A DNA stretch of 64,000 bases from Salicibibacter cibi (GTDB lineage: Bacteria; Bacillota; Bacilli; Bacillales; Marinococcaceae), in contig NZ_CP054706.1 of assembly GCF_016495865.1 (NCBI RefSeq), positions 2,294,001 to 2,358,000 of the forward strand. The letters are read 5' to 3'. Each line of letters begins with the position of its first letter. The first letter of the stretch is position 1. Both the position numbers and the translations under genes were made by a program. Below are positions 62,383 through 64,000 of this stretch, in pieces. The notes beneath the pieces are model-generated. The model saw only the letters and a program-made list of their open reading frames with translations. It was not told the DNA's origin and did not search any database.

Positions 62383-63153
62383 TCAAACTAACAAGGTTAT
62401 ACCAATTAGAATGACAATTACAGCTAACATTCTTGTAATAGTTGAGGCTGCTAATCGTTTTGAAATCAAGGCTCCAACTTGCGATCCAATCAATACGCCT
62501 ATACCACTCCATAGTAATATTTCCCAATCAATGTCTTGACGTATGATAGGAGCAACTAAGCCAACAAAGGAATATATAGATAAGGCATAAATAGATGTTG
62601 CTGTTGCCTTATGCATATTTAAATGAAAAAGATACACTAGAATTGGAACAAGTAACCATCCTCCACCAATTCCAAAAAATGAAGAGACAACGCCAATAAC
62701 TATCCCTACCATTAAAGTTAGCCAAATTTTTCTTCTTTTATGTTCTATTACTGCTGCTGTTTCTTGATGAAACTCCTCTGCATCTATTGAGGTCTCAGGG
62801 GGTTTTTTTATGGATAAAAAAAGTCCGAGTCCAACAAGCAATATGGAAAAAGCATAATAAAACGTTTGTTCATTCACAATGTTAACCAACCAATTCCCCA
62901 AAAGTGTTCCCGGAATAGCAGCTAAACCTAAAAATGTACCTTCATACAACTGTACTCTTTGCTGTTTTAAATAAGGATACAAACCGGAAACGCTATTAAG
63001 GAATACGATCGCTAATCCTGTACCGGCAGCCATTTGCGGAGAAATATTATAAAAAAGCAAAAGCATTGGCACAAGAATAAAACCGCCTCCCGCACCAACA
63101 ATAATCCCGTAAGCGCTTGCTAAAATACCAAGGACGATGAGTAAAATAAACAT
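62383..63153 (-). CDS. TauE/SafE-family sulfite/organosulfur exporter-like permease
   Basis: 256 aa with eight membrane segments in two repeats, each with the family glycine motif (GAGGGFILVPMLLLF near residue 22 and FGIGGGWLLVPILVYLF near 160). TauE/SafE proteins export sulfite, sulfoacetate or related organic anions. Beside alkylsulfatase-like genes this could dispose of a sulfur by-product, but many family members have other substrates. An AGGGAAC site precedes the ATG. Confidence 0.88.
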   Translation of the reverse strand: MFILLIVLGILASAYGIIVGAGGGFILVPMLLLFYNISPQMAAGTGLAIVFLNSVSGLYPYLKQQRVQLYEGTFLGLAAIPGTLLGNWLVNIVNEQTFYYAFSILLVGLGLFLSIKKPPETSIDAEEFHQETAAVIEHKRRKIWLTLMVGIVIGVVSSFFGIGGGWLLVPILVYLFHLNMHKATATSIYALSIYSFVGLVAPIIRQDIDWEILLWSGIGVLIGSQVGALISKRLAASTITRMLAVIVILIGITLLV

Positions 63154-63420
63154 ACCTGTTCCCTACTTTTTGTGTTGTTGTTTTAATTATTTCACAAAAA
63201 AGCAGGAAATGGCGGCTCAGAATCCATTTGTTATATGCCATAATAAATTAGCATAGCGTCATAAATCGCGTATGTTCCGTGGGCATGCACCTGCCCCAAT
63301 GGCGTTGAAAAGCTTCCATCCGCAAATTATGCTTTCTCCATGCCATCTTCTTCGTGCTTCTATAACCCTCTAGTTTCTCTACATTTCCTTTCCCATATTA
63401 GACAATTATTACTTCTCTTA

Positions 63421-63438
63421 ATACTAATCGGTTAGTAT
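63421..63438. promoter_or_regulatory. TetR-type operator, copy 3 (ATACTAATCGGTTAGTAT)
   Basis: The reverse-complement form of the 18-bp palindrome at 20207 and 38140. The 22 bp that follow (GTTAAACATTACAATAATGATT) are also identical to those after copy 1, so a whole operator block was duplicated. It lies 268 bp upstream of the TauE-like gene start. Confidence 0.7.
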
Positions 63439-63531
63439 GTTAAACATTACAATAATGATTTTAAAAATGCAACAATAATTGGTTAGAGGTTTAATGCTCC
63501 ATAATGTCTTTAAATCCATTGAATAAATCCT

Positions 63532-63553
63532 CTCACATGACTGAAGTCACGAG
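63532..63553. other. Hairpin resembling an IS200/IS605 right end
   Basis: CTC-aca-TGACT-ga-AGTCA-c-GAG, a small stem with a GACT/AGTC core like those at the ends of IS200/IS605 elements. No TnpA or TnpB gene is nearby; it may be a relic left at this rearranged site. Confidence 0.25.
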
Positions 63554-63598
63554 TCTCCGATAGCCTAATTCGAAGAATTGGCAAAACGAAACAGCAAA

Positions 63599-63620
63599 TA
63601 ACCCTGTCTACATAGGGTTA
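63599..63620. terminator. Terminator-like hairpin downstream of the thioesterase
   Basis: Perfect 7-bp stem TAACCCT/AGGGTTA with an 8-nt loop, about 185 bp after the thioesterase stop in the minus-strand direction. The following minus-strand sequence is only moderately T-rich (TTTGCTGTTT), so it is a weak candidate. Confidence 0.4.
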
Positions 63621-63804
63621 TAGCTGTTTTATCATCAATTTAGCTACAGAAGTCTAAACTATAGCTCAAGCTCTCACCATTCACAACCAAACTCCCTACA
63701 TGCTACACACTTCCGTGAGCGATCAAAGATTCCGACGGGATAGATCAGCCCCCCGCGCGACCATCTGTTCTTTTTTTCAATGTCAACAAATAAATAATGT
63801 CAAT

Positions 63805-64000
63805 TTACTCACCCTCACGTTCATACAAATGTACTTCCAATTCCTCCCTAATCCTTGTTGGAATAGGCTCTGGTTGCTTTTCTTCCCTATTATAATTCAC
63901 ATAAATCGCTTTTCCTCGGGCACAAATCGTGTCGCCTTGATGAATCTCTTCATATAATTCCAGGCTTGATTTCCCGATCCGCTTCACCCATGTGTACACG
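63805..64000 (-). CDS. 4HBT-family acyl-CoA thioesterase, N-terminal part beyond right edge
   Basis: 65 codons from the window edge to the stop at 63805-63807. VYTWVKRIGKSSLELYEEIHQGD and the end RGKAIYVNYNREEKQPEPIPT are the last strands and C-terminal tail of YbgC-like hotdog thioesterases. A decayed copy of this 3' end is at 38229-38318. The start of the gene is outside the window. Confidence 0.8.
   Translation of the reverse strand, partial: VYTWVKRIGKSSLELYEEIHQGDTICARGKAIYVNYNREEKQPEPIPTRIREELEVHLYEREGE

Larger units (their letters stand above)
63154..63804. other. Gene-free 651-bp stretch with operator copy 3 and decayed sequence
   Basis: No intact gene. It contains the operator at 63421, a stretch (63421-63505) homologous to the operator-plus-SDR-tail region at 20207-20310 and ending in a decayed SDR C-terminus (GALNL-stop on the minus strand), an IS200/IS605-like hairpin at 63532 and a terminator-like hairpin at 63599. 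Confidence 0.55.

Noticed and set aside
63532..63553. TnpB-associated guide RNA or complete IS605 element
   Set aside because: Only a single short hairpin is seen; no TnpA/TnpB gene or second end is present.

Overview
The window comes from a Firmicute of the Bacillaceae type, probably a halophilic or alkaliphilic soil or food bacterium. Signs are strong GGAGG-type ribosome sites with frequent GTG and TTG starts, CcpA-type cre boxes, a SigL (sigma-54) activator, a moderate GC content and Bacillus-like protein families. Assignment to a genus (for example a Salicibibacter relative) is inference. Every protein-coding gene except one transposase is on the minus strand, so operons read from right to left. 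No rRNA, tRNA, CRISPR array or phage genes were seen.

Layout, left to right. 1-4.3 kb: a partial fatty acyl-CoA ligase and a PDH-like 2-oxoacid dehydrogenase (E1 alpha, E1 beta, E2) without its E3. 4.3-10 kb: three transporters (an unassigned permease, a DHA2 MFS exporter and a GPH symporter). Two different hairpin-forming tandem repeats, both with a 52-bp period, flank the permease. 10-20 kb: one operon combining a sodium:solute symporter, two CoA ligases, a biotin-dependent acyl-CoA carboxylase (carboxyltransferase, biotin carboxylase, biotin carrier), a thioesterase and an SDR. 20.3-28 kb: a sigma-54-controlled operon (CoA ligase, second carboxyltransferase, SDR) with its PAS-AAA-Fis activator; the SDR is split by a 1.86-kb IS with a visible 4-bp target duplication. 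28-38 kb: a beta-oxidation operon (thiolase, two acyl-CoA dehydrogenases, SDR, a two-part MaoC hydratase, a phosphotransferase, a diverged ComB-like protein, a quinone oxidoreductase) carrying an IS110-family element.

38.7-61.3 kb is the most unusual part: an island with seven loci of alkyl-sulfatase-like metallo-beta-lactamase (MBL) hydrolases (six intact, one broken by an IS630 element), two copies of an SDR-alpha/beta-hydrolase cassette, an ADP-forming CoA ligase, a TAXI-TRAP transporter and a decayed alcohol dehydrogenase. Two of the MBL genes are identical at the DNA level, and a 129-bp MITE can be shown by comparison with its paralogous empty site. 61.4-63.2 kb: a LysR regulator and a TauE/SafE-type exporter. 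The right edge holds the 3' part of a thioesterase.

Taken together, the window looks like a catabolic island. An imported ester, sulfate ester or related carboxylic acid would be hydrolysed and oxidised to an acid, activated by several CoA ligases, carboxylated and/or beta-oxidised, and fed to acetyl-CoA. An 18-bp TetR-type palindrome occurs three times and cre-like boxes four times in front of the degradative operons, which suggests shared substrate induction and carbon catabolite repression. The substrate cannot be read from the sequence.
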